Below are positions 1 to 12,399 of a DNA stretch of 64,000 nucleotides, piece by piece. The notes under the pieces were generated by a model. That model worked only from the letters and a program-made list of their open reading frames with translations. It searched no databases and had not been told where the DNA came from. Position 1 is the stretch's first letter. The number at the start of each line of letters is the position of its first letter. Source of the stretch: Hevea brasiliensis (taxonomy: Eukaryota > Streptophyta > Magnoliopsida > Malpighiales > Euphorbiaceae); assembly GCF_030052815.1 (NCBI RefSeq), contig NC_079505.1, positions 79,207,330 to 79,271,329 of the forward strand. Direction: 5' to 3'. The position numbers and the translations under genes are program-made.

Positions 1-39
1 AAGCCAATTTCTCATTTCTATAAATTTCTTATTACTCAC

Positions 40-753
40 AAGATGCCTTCCCAACTGTCTATACGGTTGTACAACAGGAAGTCCAAGAGGAGTGGTCCAT
101 CGAACAGGTTGATTGTTTGAAGCTATTACCTGTTTATGTTCCAAATAGTTGTCAACCACTGCAGAATTGTTTTTTTTTTTTTTTTTTTTTGAAAAAAAAA
201 AGCATTGGAGCAAAGAATAAAGGTATTAATTTATCCCAATATTCAATTTTTCAGAATTGAGGTTGAAGTGCTGAAGATATATCTGAAATATGATGAGGCA
301 AGCAACATAGGAATGTAATAAGCTCTCTTTTTTTCTCCATTTTCTATTTAATAATTCATAAGAACAGAAAGTAGGATTTCTCCTTTACAATTGGAGCCGA
401 AGCCCACAAGCAGTAATTCAACAAATATGTGATGTCACAAAATTCATATGTGATGTCACAAAATTCCCTTCTATACATTTATACGTTTATAAAGGCACCA
501 ACTAAGACATTATAATGATCACAAAATGGAATCATAATAATACTGGATACCAGACAACTACCAAATAAGAAGTAGACTACAAATGATGAGTTGAACAGAG
601 TCACTAAATTGAATACGCTTACTCTCATGAACTACATTATGGATAATATACAGCTCTTACACAACCACCAGCTATGAAACGTTAAACAGCTTATATGACG
701 ATCAAACTTACGAGGTAACCTTATGATGACTGCAACAATTAAGAAGTAAGAAA

Positions 754-803
<50 letters not shown>

Positions 804-1189
804 AGAAAGGAAAGGAAAAATTCTTGTTCACATCCTTGAATAGAATCATCACATTAGAATATTAATAAAAAAAGCATAGAATCACACATCTAATTAGCAT
901 TTTGCTGGAGCAATCCCTGCCATGAGACTTATCAAATGATAGGAACGAAAGAACTTATGGAGAGAGAGAGAGAGAGAGAGAACCAAAAAATCCCAAAGAT
1001 AATATAATTTAATCTAAGCATTCACAGATGACATCATAAGAAAGGAAAAATTCTTGTTCACATCCTGTAATAGAATTATCACATTAGAATATTAATCAAA
1101 AAAGCATAGAATCACATATGTAATTAGCATTTTACTGGAGCAATCCCTGCCATGAGACTTATCAAATGATAGGAACGAAAGAACTTATG

Positions 1190-1220
<31 letters not shown>

Positions 1221-4200
1221 CCGAAAAATCCCAAAAATAATATAATTTAATCTTAGTATTCACAGATGACATCATAAGAAAGGAAAAATTCTGGTTCACA
1301 TCCTTGAATAGAATCATCACATTAGAATATTAATAAAAAAAGAATAGAATCACACATGTAATTAGCATTTTACTGGAGCAATCCTTGCCATGAGACTTAT
1401 CAAATGATAGGAACGAAAGAACTTATGTCCTTCTGTTTAGTGGTATAAGAAATTACGAGCTGCAATCATATTGGCTTGCGCCAGACAAGCGGATTCAATT
1501 ATAATACATGAATCTATTTGGCTAAGTAAGCGTATTGCAATAGAAAATGGAACACACCTTTGCACATTCACCAAGCCAGGCCATGATACTTCTAGCACCT
1601 TCAAACATCTCTTCCAAAGCCATCAAGGTGGTCTGCCAATGTAGTAAATAATTAATCCGATCTTTTTTTATGGGCACACTCAGACACACCCGAATTCAGC
1701 TTAGTTTGTTTACCTTTGCTGCATAGCAAGATGCAGCATACAAAGCTGAATCATCTACAATAGAACCACGTTCTTTTAGCCTCCTTTTGATTTGGTCACG
1801 GGCACCAATATATGTGACACCATACACTGATGTCATAACTGTCTGCTTGACCAATTTCCTGTCCACCTAAGGTTTCCAAGTTGTGAAGGAAATTATTAGC
1901 AAGGTACTTTATAAATTCATTCACAAGCACAACAAACTGTTGACTCAATCATCAAAATAAAATAATTGTTCCTAATTTTAGTAATTCAAGTCGCATTTTC
2001 TTGAATATTCTTATGCACCATTTGGCAGCGTTGTTGAGCATAAGAAAGGAAGAAACCTGATTGATTAAAAGCTTAGCATGCAAAGCATTTGGATTAGTTG
2101 CTGGATCTTTTTCGGCATCTTTCCTCATTATATCAAGAACCCTACACCAAGATAACAATTAACTTAGATGATTTAACAAAATAGCACCTTCAGACTATTA
2201 TTATAAGGCTATTCAACACAAGTTGTTGGCACTTTCTCCAGAAGGATAAAAAAACTGCACAATAATGCAGAAGAGTGGATTTAGACTCCAATAAATTGCC
2301 ATTTGTTTGCCCTCTATCCTTTCGATAAAAAAAGATGTGTTGAACATGCAAAAAAAAAAAAAAAAAATGGCACCTGTTATTGCAAAATGCACATGATGTT
2401 AATCATCATCTTGTTCATCGACACATCACAATTTCCCTACCTACAAATCTTTGCATTCCCTAATTGCAACAGGGGCAAACACACAAATGCGCGTGCATGC
2501 ACACATAAGCACACAATGGCACCCACCTGGCAGCAATTCCTGAATACACATCTGCAGGTTTCTCTCCCCCAACAAGATTAACTGCAGCTGCTCCCAACTG
2601 ATAAAAATAAAATTTAGTTAACAAATATTGAAAGTTACACAAACCTGGAAACTGAAGTAATATATCAAATTTTCAACAATGTGTTGAACCCACTGCAAAG
2701 TTTCCAACTCAAACAAAGGAATAGTTAGTCATAAATAATCCTTCCAAAATCCTAAATTATGATTCCAGAATATAGGTTGCTAAAAAGAGGAGAGAGAAAA
2801 TCTTAATGATAACACAATCTTAGTTAAATTTACTGCACCTTCAGTACTTCATAACAAATATTAATTTCTTACCTTGTCCCTTCCAAGGGCAGCATAGTGC
2901 TGCAAACCATTGCAGGAACCATCCTTGAAAAAGAAACATGAAAAATATAAGTATAATTTGTTCAATGTAAGAACACAATCAAAGCATATGGCCAATGAAA
3001 TATTTAGAAAACTATTGTCACCATTTCCTGAAAAATTTCATCACAAATGATCATATGTGGGCAGAAACTTTATTTTGGCCCTAGGGCTTGAAATTATAAC
3101 TATGAAGAGAAAAATATACCTGATGGACTGGCATATGTGAAATAGTAGTTTCTGGGGAGGAGCTTCTCAATGCTTCAGAGAGATTAACACATGTTGCCAA
3201 GCATTGAAAAGGATCCTCTGCAGCCAACCACCACCGCCTTCCTTCAAGAGGTCGGTCTGCAGAATCAAAAATATCATCCAGATGATTCTCAGTAAATGCT
3301 ATCCTCCCCTCATTGGATAATTTGTCTACACCACCAGCACATACATTAGCCAAATGTATTTTCAGCCAGCGTAAGCCAAACTTCCCAAGAGGTCGCCCCT
3401 CTGCAAACTCCAGAATGCCCCGACACAGATCAGAGCCAAGATGATTCAAATATGGATGCATGGGGTAAGCACGACCACGAAAATCAAGGTTGTGAGGGTA
3501 GTAGAAGCCTTCCTCATCCTTCATCTTCCGAGCAACCTGCTCCAGTTAATAAAATGTCATTATGCCATCCACAAAAGAAAGCAATATGAATAGAATATAC
3601 TGAGCATATCCCATCAAAAACAGAGGCTTCTTACAGAAAGTTTAAGTTCTATATCACACCGCTGTGAATGTCTCTCACTATTTTCTTTTTTTGCACTTCT
3701 CACTTTCCACTTCCATTTTCGAATTTCAGCATCATCTTCTGTATCTGGTTCCTCAGGCAGAGGGACCTGTTAAGAATTGAAACATTAAGGAAAAAAGATG
3801 GAGCATCAGTAAGACAATAATAGACTAGAAAAATGTAGGAAAGTAGTAATAACAAGCACAAAATAACACAGAATTGAACGCTTATACAAGTGACAGTGGA
3901 GTTGCTTTCTTTAGTCTTTACCAAAGAAGGAAATCAAACTGGCATAAAAGAAAAATAATTAGGCTTATATTAATGTAACTCACATCTTCACAGTCAATCA
4001 AACCAGCAAGAGCGCCCCCATTAGCCCATATTCTGTCAACTACTGTAAGCACCTTCTTATTTATTCTCCATTTGGCATTTCCTAGTGTATCCAGGGCCTG
4101 CTTCATAAAAAGGTCACGTAATTATTGCAATAAAACAACAGATGGAGAAAGGCATACTGTAGAAAACAGAGAATTTGAAAAATTTTCTTTTATATTTCTT

Positions 4201-7200
4201 CATACTAAAATGATTTACAAACATTCTAATTTATATACAAAGGATAGGACTAACTAGGAAACTAATAATAGCTAATAAAACAATGATTCCTAATTATATT
4301 ATAATTTACAGCTAATTTACACTGATTAAGAGATTTACACTAATTGAGGGATTCTAACACTCCCCCTCAAGTTGATTCATGTATGTTGCACATGCCCAAC
4401 TTGCAAACTAGGGTATGAAACCCCTTACAACTTAAACCCTTAGTGAACACATCAGCTAACTGGTCTTTTGACCCTACGTAAGAAATACTTAAGGAAACAT
4501 TGACAACTTTTTTTTTTTTATGAAGTGTCTGTCAATCTCTATATGCTTGGTCCGATCATGTTGAACTGGATTGTGAACTATACTGCTGGCAACTTTGTTA
4601 TCACAGAACAGGGACAAACCACTAGTTTCCAGCAATTTTAATTCCTCCATCAACTTTTGTAACCACAATAGTTCACAAATACCTTGAGCCATTGCTCTAA
4701 ACTCAACCTCTGCACTGAATCTAGCTGTCACATTTTGTTTCTTGCTTCTCCAAGTGACTAGATTACCACCAACAAAAGTACAGTAACCAGATGTCGATCT
4801 CCTATCATCAAGAGATTCACCCCAATCTACACCTGTAAAGGCCTTAATCTGAAGATGGCCATGCTTTGAGAAAAGAAGTCATTTCCCAGGTGCAGATTTT
4901 AAGCATCGTAAGATGCGGAAAATAGCCTCCAAATGAGATTCACGAGAATCATGCATATATTGACTCACTAAACCTACTGCATATGCTATATCTGGTATGA
5001 TATGCGAAAGGTAAATCAATCTGCCAACCAACCTCTGATATCTCCCAATATCCACGGATTCCCCAACTCCAACTTGCAATTTGTGATTTGCCTCAATGGG
5101 AGACTCTGCTAGTTTACAACCTAGCATTCCTATTTCCTCCAACAAATCTAGTATGTACTTCCTTTGAGAAATAAAGATTCCTTTATCTGATCTGGCAACC
5201 TTTATTCCAAGAAAGTACTTTAGCCTTCACAAATCTTTGATTTCAAACTCCTGTGCTAGTTGTTCCTTTAGATGAATCATTTCTCCCCTATCATTACCAA
5301 TTACCACGATATCATCCACATAGACAATAAGCAAAGTGATCTTACCCCTATAGTGTTTTATAAACAAGGTGTGATCAGCATTGCTTTGGCAATATCCAAA
5401 AGAAACCATAGCCTTACTAAACCTATCAAACCATGCGCTAGGTGACTGTTTTAAACCATACAGTGCTTTCTTCAATCTGCAAACCTTTCCTTTGGTCTTC
5501 CCATTCTCAAACCCTGGAGGGATTTCCATATATACTTCTTCTTCCAAATCACCATGTAGAAAGGCATTTTTTTACATCAAACTGCTGCAAATCTCACTCA
5601 AGATTTACTGCACATGATAGTAAAATTCTGATGGTATTCATTTTAGCAACAAGAGCAAACGTTTCCTAGTAATTTACCCCATACGTCTGCGTGAAGCCTT
5701 TTGCTACTAGCCTAACCTTATACCTTTCAATTGAACCATCTGCTCTATGTTTCACAGTGAACACCCACTTGCATCCAACTGGTTTTTTTCCCAGTGGAAG
5801 AGTAACAAGTTCCCATGTCTCATTATTTGCTAGAGCTTTTATCTCCTCCACCATGGCTGCCTTCCATTTTGGATCAAGATATGCTTTCTTCCAATCCTGT
5901 GGAATAGAAACAGAGGAAACAAACAATAGAAAGGCTCTATAGCATGGAGACAAAGAATCATAGGAAATGAAGTTAGAGATGGGATGTTTAGTACAGGTTC
6001 TAACACCTTTTCTGAGAACAATAGGAATATCAAGATCATTATTAGAAGAAGGAAGAGTAGACTGAGAATTAAAATTACACTCTTCAGGAACTAAAGGAGA
6101 CTCATCACATACCTCAGGATGTTCAGGAATTGAATCCAGAGATTCCGGTTGATCAACAGTCTACTGCTCGATGGCTATATCTGTCTTGTTCCGCCGAGTA
6201 TAGATTCTCAAATCTGGTTTATTCAGTCTCCCTCGAGATTTAGGTGACTCCCCCTAAGTATCATTATTAGGTATAGGCTTTAGACCCAGATTTTCCCTTT
6301 GAAGTTGAAAGTTTGAGAGAGCACAAAGAAGAAGGGAAAGGGAAAGACACCTCTTCTTCCTTCCTATGCTCCCCCTAAAAAGGTGGATGGAAATAAGATT
6401 CAGATTCCCTAAAGATAACATCCATGCTCACAAAAATATTTCCGTGTAAGAGGGTGGTAATACTTATACCCCTTCTCAGTACTAGAATAAACAACAAAGA
6501 CAAACTTGAGGGCTCGAGGTTCTAACTTCCTCCTATTAGGCTGATGAACAAAGCTAACATAACTAAAGTCCTTTGGAGGAACAGTATATGAATTTTTACC
6601 TTGTAAAACCTCTAAAGGACTCTTAAACTCCAAAGTCCGGAGTGGCATCCTGTTTATAAGATATGCAACAGAAAGAATTGCATCCCCCCAATAAGGTTTA
6701 GGAATATTCATTGTAAACATAAGAGACCTAGCAACCTCAATTAAATGTCTATTTTTTCTCTCAGACACTCCATTTTGAGCACTAGTGGTAACACAACTAG
6801 TCTAATGCAAAATTCCGTGTGACTTCAATATTTCTGAAAAACTCCATTCATATACTTTGTGCCATTATCAGTTCTTAGTATTTTAACATGAGCATCAAAT
6901 TGGGTGCTAATCATTTTGTGAAACTGTTGAAAACATAAAAATACTTCATTTTTTCCTTTCATCAGATATACCCAAGTTAACCTACTGCAACAATCAATAA
7001 AGGTCACAAACCATCTATAACCTGATAAAGACACAGTTTGAGTAGGCCCTCACACATCAGAATAGATAGTCATAAAACGAACTGAAACCTTATTATTTAT
7101 TGCAGGATAAGATTGTTTAGTATATTTGGCAAACTCACAAGCATCACATACTAACAATTCAGTTTTGCATTGCTTAAATAAAAGATGATAGAGTTTTTCT

Positions 7201-10200
7201 AAAACAGTAAATGAAGGATGTCCAAATCTCCTATGCCACTGAATAATTTCTTCCTCAGCACCCATAGACTGTTCCGACATGACCTGATCAACACAATCAT
7301 TCAATAGATATAGCTCATCTTGCAGTCTACCACTGTCAATTGTTCTCTCTATTATCAACTCGTGAAACACATAGTGAGTGGGAAAAAAATTCAATTTTGC
7401 AGTTGAGAGCTTTTGTGATAGAACTGACAGATAAAAGGTTAATAGGAAAGCTAGGCACATGTAAGACAGAACTAAGACTTACATTAAGAGTGCATTTAAC
7501 AGAACCTGTTCCAGAAACATTAGATAAGGATCCATCCGCAATGCGGACTTTTTCTTTGCCTGAACATGGAGAATAGGATATGAATTTATTCAAAGAGCCT
7601 GTCATATGTTTGTTTGCTCCAAAATCTATAACCCAAAATGAATTATTATGATTGGCAAGAAAAGCATTACCTGAGTTAACGAAGTTAGAAGAGGCAGCTG
7701 TAGTGGATTCTGATTCAAGCTATAATAGGAATCGTCTCAGAGTCTGTACCTCTTCATTGGAAAACATCCAAGTGATAGCAGTATCTTCAGAAACACTCAC
7801 AGCCTCAGATACATTTGCTTGTGATCTAACAAAGCCCATCCTTTTTCCCCCACGCCCTTTAGTTGGGCGGCCATGCAGCTTCCAACATTGTTCTTTGGTG
7901 TGCCGAGATTTCCCACAGTAGTCATAATGCAAGTGATCCTTATCTGATGGACCACATAACTATTCTCGTAAGGAGTTAGCAGCCAACCAAGCCTTATCAA
8001 CAGGTGTAGAATTGATCATGACACTCTTTCTACTCTCCTTCTGCTGAACATAAGAGTATGTCTGCCTTAAGGTGGGCAAAGGATCCTTACCAAGCACTTG
8101 GACCCGAATCTGATCATACTCCACATTTAGCCCAGCAAGAAAATCATATATGCGCTCCTTCTCAACCAATTTCTAGAACTTAACTGCTGATGAAGCCTGA
8201 AAGTCCTGATAGAAATCCAACTCTTGTCATAGACCACTCAGTTCCTCATAATACTGAGCAATAGTCAACTCACCTTGTTTCGTTCCATGAATCTTGTTCC
8301 TAAGCTCATAAACTTGTGCATCATTCCCAACTTGAGAATAAGTCTAAGAAACAACACTCTAAATGGTAGCGGCACTGTCCAATAGTAAATACCCACGAGC
8401 TATATGAGGTTGCATAGAATTGATGAGCTATAACATAACAAGAGAGTTCTCCGACTCTCACTAACTGTAGGTAGAACTAGTACTTTCTGGCTTTTTTCTA
8501 TCTCCATTAATATACCCCTGCAATCCTCTAGCCTGAATGAACAGTAGACAAGATCTAGATCATGCCAAATAATTAATTCCATCCAACTTTACAGAACTAA
8601 TTTGTAAAAAGGGATTATCACCAACAAATCCAGCCTTTGTTTCAGAGGTTTTCTTTTCATCAGTCATTTTTCAATTAAAGAAATAGGTACCGAGACAGAA
8701 AGCAAGAAACTGGGCAACGGAAAGTAACAAAAAAAAAAATTAAATGTGCAAACCAGGCGTGAAAACACGTTGGTCAGAGGCACGTTGGACAGGGAAGGTC
8801 GTCGGCAAGAGGCGCTGCCGGAGAAATCACAGAAAAAAAGGGTGCACACGCCGGCGCGTGAAGAATGACACGAGACTTCTGGAGGCGCGTGAGCTCACAC
8901 ACTTCACCGGACGGCAGCGGGACTCCGGGCGTAGGCTGATCGGCTGGTGTCTTTCCTTCTCAAGTGGGTAGTGACAGTCACGCCCCTTCCTAGAACGTCG
9001 TCGAAGCTTGACCCAAAAAAAAAATTACCCAGAACTCTACTGTTCACGCCAATAAACTCTGATACCATGTAGAAAACAAAGAATTTGGAAAATTTTCTTT
9101 TATATTTCTTCATATTAAAATGATTTACAAGCATTCTAATTTATATACAAAGGCTAAGACTAACTAGGAAACTAATAATAGTCAATAAATACAATGATTC
9201 CTAATTATATTCTAATTTACAGCTAATTTACACTGATTAAGGGATTTACACTAATTGAGGGATTCTAACACTTACGATCAAGTATAAAGCTAATCACAAG
9301 TCACCACCATTCTGTTAGACGATTTTTCAATTGTCATTAAAATTTTTGACAACACACAGTGTGGAGAAGCAAAAAAAATATTGATGTCAAACCTCAAAAA
9401 CAGGCTCTAATTGTTTCCTTGGAGTCCTTTTAATTGCTTCACGTTGTTGTCTTGCTCCATGGGTTCGCATAAAATAGGATGGCAAAAATAAGTATGCGCC
9501 CTGGTCATACCTAAGGAATTGGCAAAAATTTACAAATTGGAAGAAGAAGAATCAGTATATCACTAGAGATTAAAAATTGCTAGCCGTCTCAAATAAGATT
9601 TGGGCAAACATGGTTACTGTAAAGCAGCAACTATAACTAAAACATACAATTATTACCAAGAAAAATTGGTTGGAAACTGACCAATATCACTAGTTAAGAC
9701 TAAGTTGTTCAATTAAAACTATTCTTAATCATAAACTTCATAGAAAGATACAAACATATAAAATCTTAAAAGATCAAAGCTTAAATCCATTACCCTGTCC
9801 AGTTTAAAGGAGGCACCAACATTGGCATGTAAGGAATGACCATATGCCTAGCCTACATGAACAACAGCAATTATTGTCATCCTAGTACCACAAGGATATA
9901 TACAACCTTAAAGTGTCTAGAACAAATGAACAATAGAGATAACAAGCCTGCAATAATATGAACTATATCAAGGACAATGTGTTCTACTTACAGATTTCTC
10001 AAGGCCTTTACGAACAAGTGGATCGCACTCAATAAAACCATATCTCCTGCTGGTTTTCCTAATCCAAAATCACAAAAATTTATTATAATTGCATATATGA
10101 GAGAGAGTCATCAAATTAAAAAGAGAATGAATCTTCTTACTGTGCATCTTTCATGATATTTTTAAGCGTATGCATAAATGCAGGGCGAATATCAGGTAGA

Positions 10201-12399
10201 CCATCTCCCAATTGATCGATTGGAGGTTGTATATAGGCTGTTTCAATTAACAATTGAATCAAGCGGCAGCCAACCTGGAATGTATAAGAATCAGAATAAA
10301 AGTAAAAAAAAAAAAAAAAAAGTGCAAATTCCACACATGATAAATGATACAACTAAAAATATCACAAACCTTAACATGTGCTTCTTGACCCCAGGGCTTT
10401 GAGTCATCATGCTCCTTCACTAATCCCCTCACTTGGTGAACCTTTTGCTTTTTCATCAGTTCAGTGACTTTTCTCCTCAGTTTCTCCTGTTCTTTAGCAA
10501 GTTTCTCTTCTTCAGCAGTCACAGGATCTGATTCACCTTTAGGTTCCTTTTCTTCTGTTCTCTTCTTCTTTTTCTTTGTCTTCTCTAAGAACCTGTGTAT
10601 CCTTGCCTGATCCTCAAAGCAGATGATTGTGTTAAGGTCTCCATATAAAATTAACAGGAACGCACAGCTTCTTCTTAGTACTATCGTAAAGAGTACATTC
10701 TAACATAAAACAATCAGGCACTTGATTGCTAGGTATATAACAAAAGATAAAGCGCAGGAAATTACCCATTATGGCACCATTAGTTAAGAAGTCAAATTAC
10801 TAAAAAGAATCAAAACAATATTGTAAATTTGCAATTTTACTGTTCAAACCTTATTAAAATTCACTAATATTTTATCTTATCAATACATCACAATGTCTGC
10901 ATAATAAGACAAGGCATTAATCACTAATGTAATTGGCATTGCCTTTGTAATCATCCATTATAATTCATAATTAAAAAAGATGCCCAATAATCCATTTGTT
11001 TCATGGAAATGGAAAACATTTTCTGAGAAAGAAAATGACTTATTGTATTGTATAATTGCAATAATGAAAACTAGTTGCAAATTAATTTTTGAAGTTAGGA
11101 ATACATTGAACTTCATATTATTTTTTATTTAAGAGTTGAATATGTAAGAAAATTTTACAAAATAAGAAAATTTTACAAAATAAATAATTAATAAGTTGAG
11201 ATTGTCCTTAGTGACCGGCAGCAGTGGCTGATGGACGGTGCTGCTAGAGAGGATAAATGGTGGTAGCCAGACTAATAGCTATGTGCTTTTATTGTTCCTT
11301 TATAAATTTCTTCCTCTTTTATTATGAGTTCGTAAAAGTTCATAAAAAATTCCTATTTCGAAAACGAGAATTCATTATCCTTCCCTTGGACCAAGAAAAC
11401 ATTTTCAATTAACAATTTTCGTATGTACTCCAATTATCGGAAAAAGAAAAAGCAATTTCTGCGAAAATATTTACCACATAAAAACTGAAACGTAGTGTGA
11501 TCACAAATGCATCACAAATTTGTTTCTATATAATTAAAGAAAACCACTGCAAATATAAAGATCGAAATAATGAATGATAGGACTAAAATGCTTAGCTCAC
11601 TCACCTCATGCTCAATTGCTTCACCTACTGCACAGGCAGCTTGAACCACCCTAACGCTCCCATTCCCTCCATTACAAGTCATCAACAATCCCATCATCTT
11701 ATGCATAGTAATAACCGCCATAATATCCGCAGGCAATGCGTCAAAATACGGTCCGTGAGAAAACTTACCGCTCTTCTGCTTACACAACTCCTGATCTGCC
11801 GCAATTGCATCCTTCAAAGGTTCAAACCAACCGAGAAACAAAGACTTTACATAGGGCAAATTGGGTGCCAGCTTCTGCTCACACATGTCCATTAACAATT
11901 CCTGATACTCTTTAGCTGCCTCCTCCCAGGCCTCTGTCTCCATCTTTATTTGCCTCTTTTTAAGCATATTGTACTTTCCTATACCCATACCTGCTATTGT
12001 CTTCTTTTGCTGGGGCCTAAATTGTATCTCCATTTTCTGGTTGTGTATGCTGATCTCCTCCATATGTTCTTGGAGTTCATCAGACGCAGAAAAGTCCGAC
12101 TCGTCTGTTGAAACAATTGCCTGTGCAGCTGCAGTTGCATAGCCCTTGGAGAAAGCAGAAATACCAAAAGGATTCGTTAAATTAGTGAAACTGGGTTTTC
12201 TCAATTCATCATTTTGTGATGATAATATACCGACTCGGCGAAAACCCAGAAACGAGTAAGGAGAAGTTAGGCATGTTTGAGCCTCTGGAGGCCTAATTTT
12301 CTCGAGAAAATTTGAATCTTGATAAAATTTTGTATCATTTGAGGAAATTTTGAGCTTCTTGGGACAAGAAGAAGCTCGTTTGGCAAAGCTTCTCCACAT
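40..12399 (-). CDS. RPOTmp: Phage-type organellar RNA polymerase, RPOTmp-like (partial, 3' end off window)
   Basis: Single-subunit T7-like RNA polymerase that transcribes organelle genes; the RPOTmp type is reported to act in mitochondria and plastids. Exons read on the minus strand: 12399-11605, 10606-10370, 10274-10141, 10058-9992, 9852-9794, 9510-9393, 4097-3984, 3766-3635, 3536-3120, 2923-2873, 2597-2527, 2141-2057, 1866-1714, 1632-1558 and 129-40. All are phase-consistent with GT-AG borders and total 866 codons of about 1,010 usual; the C-terminal exons lie left of base 1. Visible family blocks are the catalytic DFRGRAYP region, [16 protein letters not shown], the [15 protein letters not shown] block and [15 protein letters not shown]. 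Segments such as VLDIMRKD and [12 protein letters not shown] resemble recollected RPOTmp more than RPOTm. The N-terminus (MWRSFAKR, basic, Ser-rich) looks like a targeting presequence; an in-frame TGA lies just upstream of this ATG. A copia element fills the intron between exons 6 and 7. A TATA-like TTTAAATATC lies near 12524-12533. Confidence 0.93.
757..799. repeat. (AG)n microsatellite
   Basis: An uninterrupted AG run of about 43 bases lies inside an RPOTmp intron, directly before the first unit of the 237-bp tandem repeat. Related AG runs recur inside the repeat units at 961-981 and 1192-1219. Confidence 0.95.
801..1428. repeat. Tandem repeat, about 2.6 copies of a 237-bp unit
   Basis: Three copies begin with ATAAGAAAGGAA at 801, 1036 and 1274, so the period is 235-238 bp. 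Each copy continues through a shared block (TTCACATCC, then ATTAGAATATTAAT, then AATCCYTGCCATGAGACTT, then GGAACGAAAGAACTTATG). In copies 1 and 2 this is followed by an (AG)n run and a tail ending ATTCACAGATGACATC. Copy 3 stops at about 1428 before the AG run. The array lies in an RPOTmp intron, between the exons at 129-40 and 1632-1558. Copies differ at only a handful of sites. Confidence 0.93.
4158..4359 (-). repeat. 3' LTR of the copia element
   Basis: A 202-bp terminal repeat, TGTAGAAAAC ... GATTCTAACA on the plus strand, aligned base for base by eye with 9068-9270. It is downstream of gag-pol in the element's reading direction. It is preceded by the flank CATAC at 4153-4157. Confidence 0.94.
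4360..4370 (-). other. Polypurine tract of the copia element
   Basis: On the minus strand this reads TTGAGGGGGAG, immediately before the 3' LTR. This is the usual plus-strand priming site of copia elements. It overlaps the TGA that closes the polyprotein (4369-4367). Confidence 0.85.
4367..8667 (-). pseudogene. Broken copia gag-pol polyprotein
   Basis: The reading frame starts at an ATG at 8667 ([13 protein letters not shown]) and runs to a TGA at 4367. Order: UBN2-type gag (about 8667-7960); zinc knuckle [15 protein letters not shown], whose expected first Cys is Tyr; protease motif with DFGA in place of DSGA near 7630; GAG-pre-integrase zinc motif WHRRFGHPS with CDACEFAK near 7250-7110; integrase core with RTDNG and [10 protein letters not shown]; reverse transcriptase with [11 protein letters not shown] near 5300; RNase H (4731-4489) and the usual C-terminus [14 protein letters not shown]. 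Breaks include TGG-to-TGA changes near 8552 (LA*SR) and 7049 (SDV*GP), plus frameshifts, one at the poly-T run near 4511. It is not expected to make protein. Confidence 0.92.
9057..9067 (-). other. Primer-binding site of the copia element (initiator Met tRNA type)
   Basis: The minus strand reads TGGTATCAGAG directly after the 5' LTR. This is complementary to the 3' end of plant initiator methionine tRNA and is the commonest copia primer site. It confirms that 9068-9270 is the 5' LTR and that the element reads leftward. Confidence 0.9.
9068..9270 (-). repeat. 5' LTR of the copia element
   Basis: A 203-bp repeat with the same TGTAGAAAAC ... GATTCTAACA ends as 4158-4359. It is followed on the right by CTTAC at 9271-9275, the presumed target duplication. 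Confidence 0.94.

Larger units (their letters stand above)
4158..9270 (-). mobile_element. Ty1/copia LTR retrotransposon, degenerate, within an RPOTmp intron
   Basis: A 5.1-kb element with two short LTRs (4158-4359 and 9068-9270), both TG...CA. It has a primer-binding site next to the right LTR, a polypurine tract next to the left LTR, and gag-pol on the minus strand. The domain order is protease, then integrase, then reverse transcriptase/RNase H, which is the copia order. Flanks are CATAC on the left and CTTAC on the right, a 5-bp target duplication with one mismatch. It is inserted in the same orientation as RPOTmp between exons 6 and 7. The LTRs differ at roughly ten positions plus one 1-bp indel, and several stops interrupt the polyprotein, so it is neither very recent nor autonomous. 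Confidence 0.95.

Noticed and set aside
757..799. AG runs as GAGA regulatory elements
   Set aside because: They are plain microsatellites inside an intron; nothing ties them to regulation.
2303..2581. 92-codon plus-strand ORF with a Lys run
   Set aside because: It spans an RPOTmp intron poly-A and an antisense exon, so it is chance.
9271..9275. Perfect 5-bp target duplication for the copia element
   Set aside because: The flanks are CATAC and CTTAC, so the duplication has one mismatch and is not claimed as perfect.
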